Below, piece after piece: positions 33,274 to 33,394 of a DNA stretch of 33,394 nucleotides. Location of the stretch: assembly GCA_024641475.1 (NCBI GenBank), contig JAHECZ010000028.1:1-33394 (forward strand), given 5' to 3'. Position numbers and translations under genes: made by a program. The DNA is from Gammaproteobacteria bacterium (lineage in GTDB: Bacteria; Pseudomonadota; Gammaproteobacteria; UBA6429; Thiohalophilaceae). A model generated the notes under the pieces. The model did not search any database and was not told the DNA's origin. It was given only the letters and a program-made list of their open reading frames with translations. Within the stretch, counting starts at the first letter, position 1. Each line of letters starts with the position of its first letter.

Positions 33274-33394
33274 ATGCAACGTCGTAACTTTTTAAAAGGG
33301 ACCTTAGCCGGTAGTGCGGTCGCAGTGGCGGTCGGTGCGGGCTTATTGGGCCCCCGTAGTGTTCTGGCCGCGTGGCCCAGTTCGGCATTTGAAG
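33274..33394 (+). CDS. soxY: SoxY, thiosulfate-oxidation carrier protein (5' part only)
   Basis: The first 40 residues are visible; the gene runs off the right edge. A Tat signal ('RRNFLK' at 3-8) is followed by an Ala/Val/Gly-rich hydrophobic stretch and cleavage near 'VLAA'. The mature start, 'WPSSAFE', is the characteristic SoxY N-terminus. SoxY pairs with SoxZ in the periplasm and carries sulfur intermediates on a C-terminal GGCGG Cys during thiosulfate oxidation; that end is outside the window. GGAGG seven bases upstream fixes the ATG. The gene follows a sigma-54 promoter and an NtrC-family activator gene. Assignment rests on 40 residues only, but the pattern is distinctive. Confidence 0.8.
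   Translation, partial: MQRRNFLKGTLAGSAVAVAVGAGLLGPRSVLAAWPSSAFE

Overview
The window looks like chromosomal DNA of a gammaproteobacterium that probably oxidises reduced sulfur. The clues are rluF-, lysA-, lptM- and YebC-type housekeeping genes in a proteobacterial arrangement, and the start of a soxY gene at the right edge, preceded by a sigma-54-type promoter and an NtrC-family two-component pair. Base composition is close to balanced. I see no tRNA, rRNA, CRISPR array or prophage. The species cannot be named from the sequence alone.

Left part (1-10.2 kb): a cut-off membrane protein, a helical hypothetical protein, a CPBP-family membrane protease homologue with an altered active-site motif, a lipoprotein, a PhoD-type phosphatase, a cysteine-rich unknown, a lipoprotein esterase of the PHB-depolymerase family, a PAS-GGDEF diguanylate cyclase, two small membrane proteins, a DMT exporter, an exported peroxiredoxin and a YebC-family regulator. 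Middle part (10.2-16.6 kb): rluF; an ECF sigma factor with its anti-sigma factor, divergent from a Tat-exported metallophosphoesterase and a CuA-like cupredoxin; a LysR regulator; a thioredoxin-fold peroxiredoxin; and an exported SUMF1-fold protein.

Signalling island (17.1-27.1 kb): two modules converge. On the plus strand, a hybrid histidine kinase (PAS, GAF, REC) is followed by an SBP_bac_3 periplasmic binding protein. On the minus strand, five tightly packed or overlapping genes encode an HTH-REC protein, a branched-chain-amino-acid-type periplasmic binding protein with no transporter, a Cache-PAS-hybrid kinase-Hpt protein, a REC-HATPase protein and a lone REC protein. Together these look like multistep phosphorelays that use periplasmic binding proteins as sensors.

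Right part (27.3-33.4 kb): lptM-lysA on the minus strand. On the plus strand are a hypothetical membrane protein, a Cache-like/HAMP histidine kinase overlapping an NtrC-family activator, then a palindrome, a sigma-54 promoter and soxY. This suggests sigma-54 control of thiosulfate oxidation.

Three related non-coding elements (1744-1865, 20729-20868, 27390-27513) share inverted terminal repeats and appear to be a MITE of the IS630/Tc1-mariner type inserted at CTAG. Two of them supply the stop codon of the adjacent gene.
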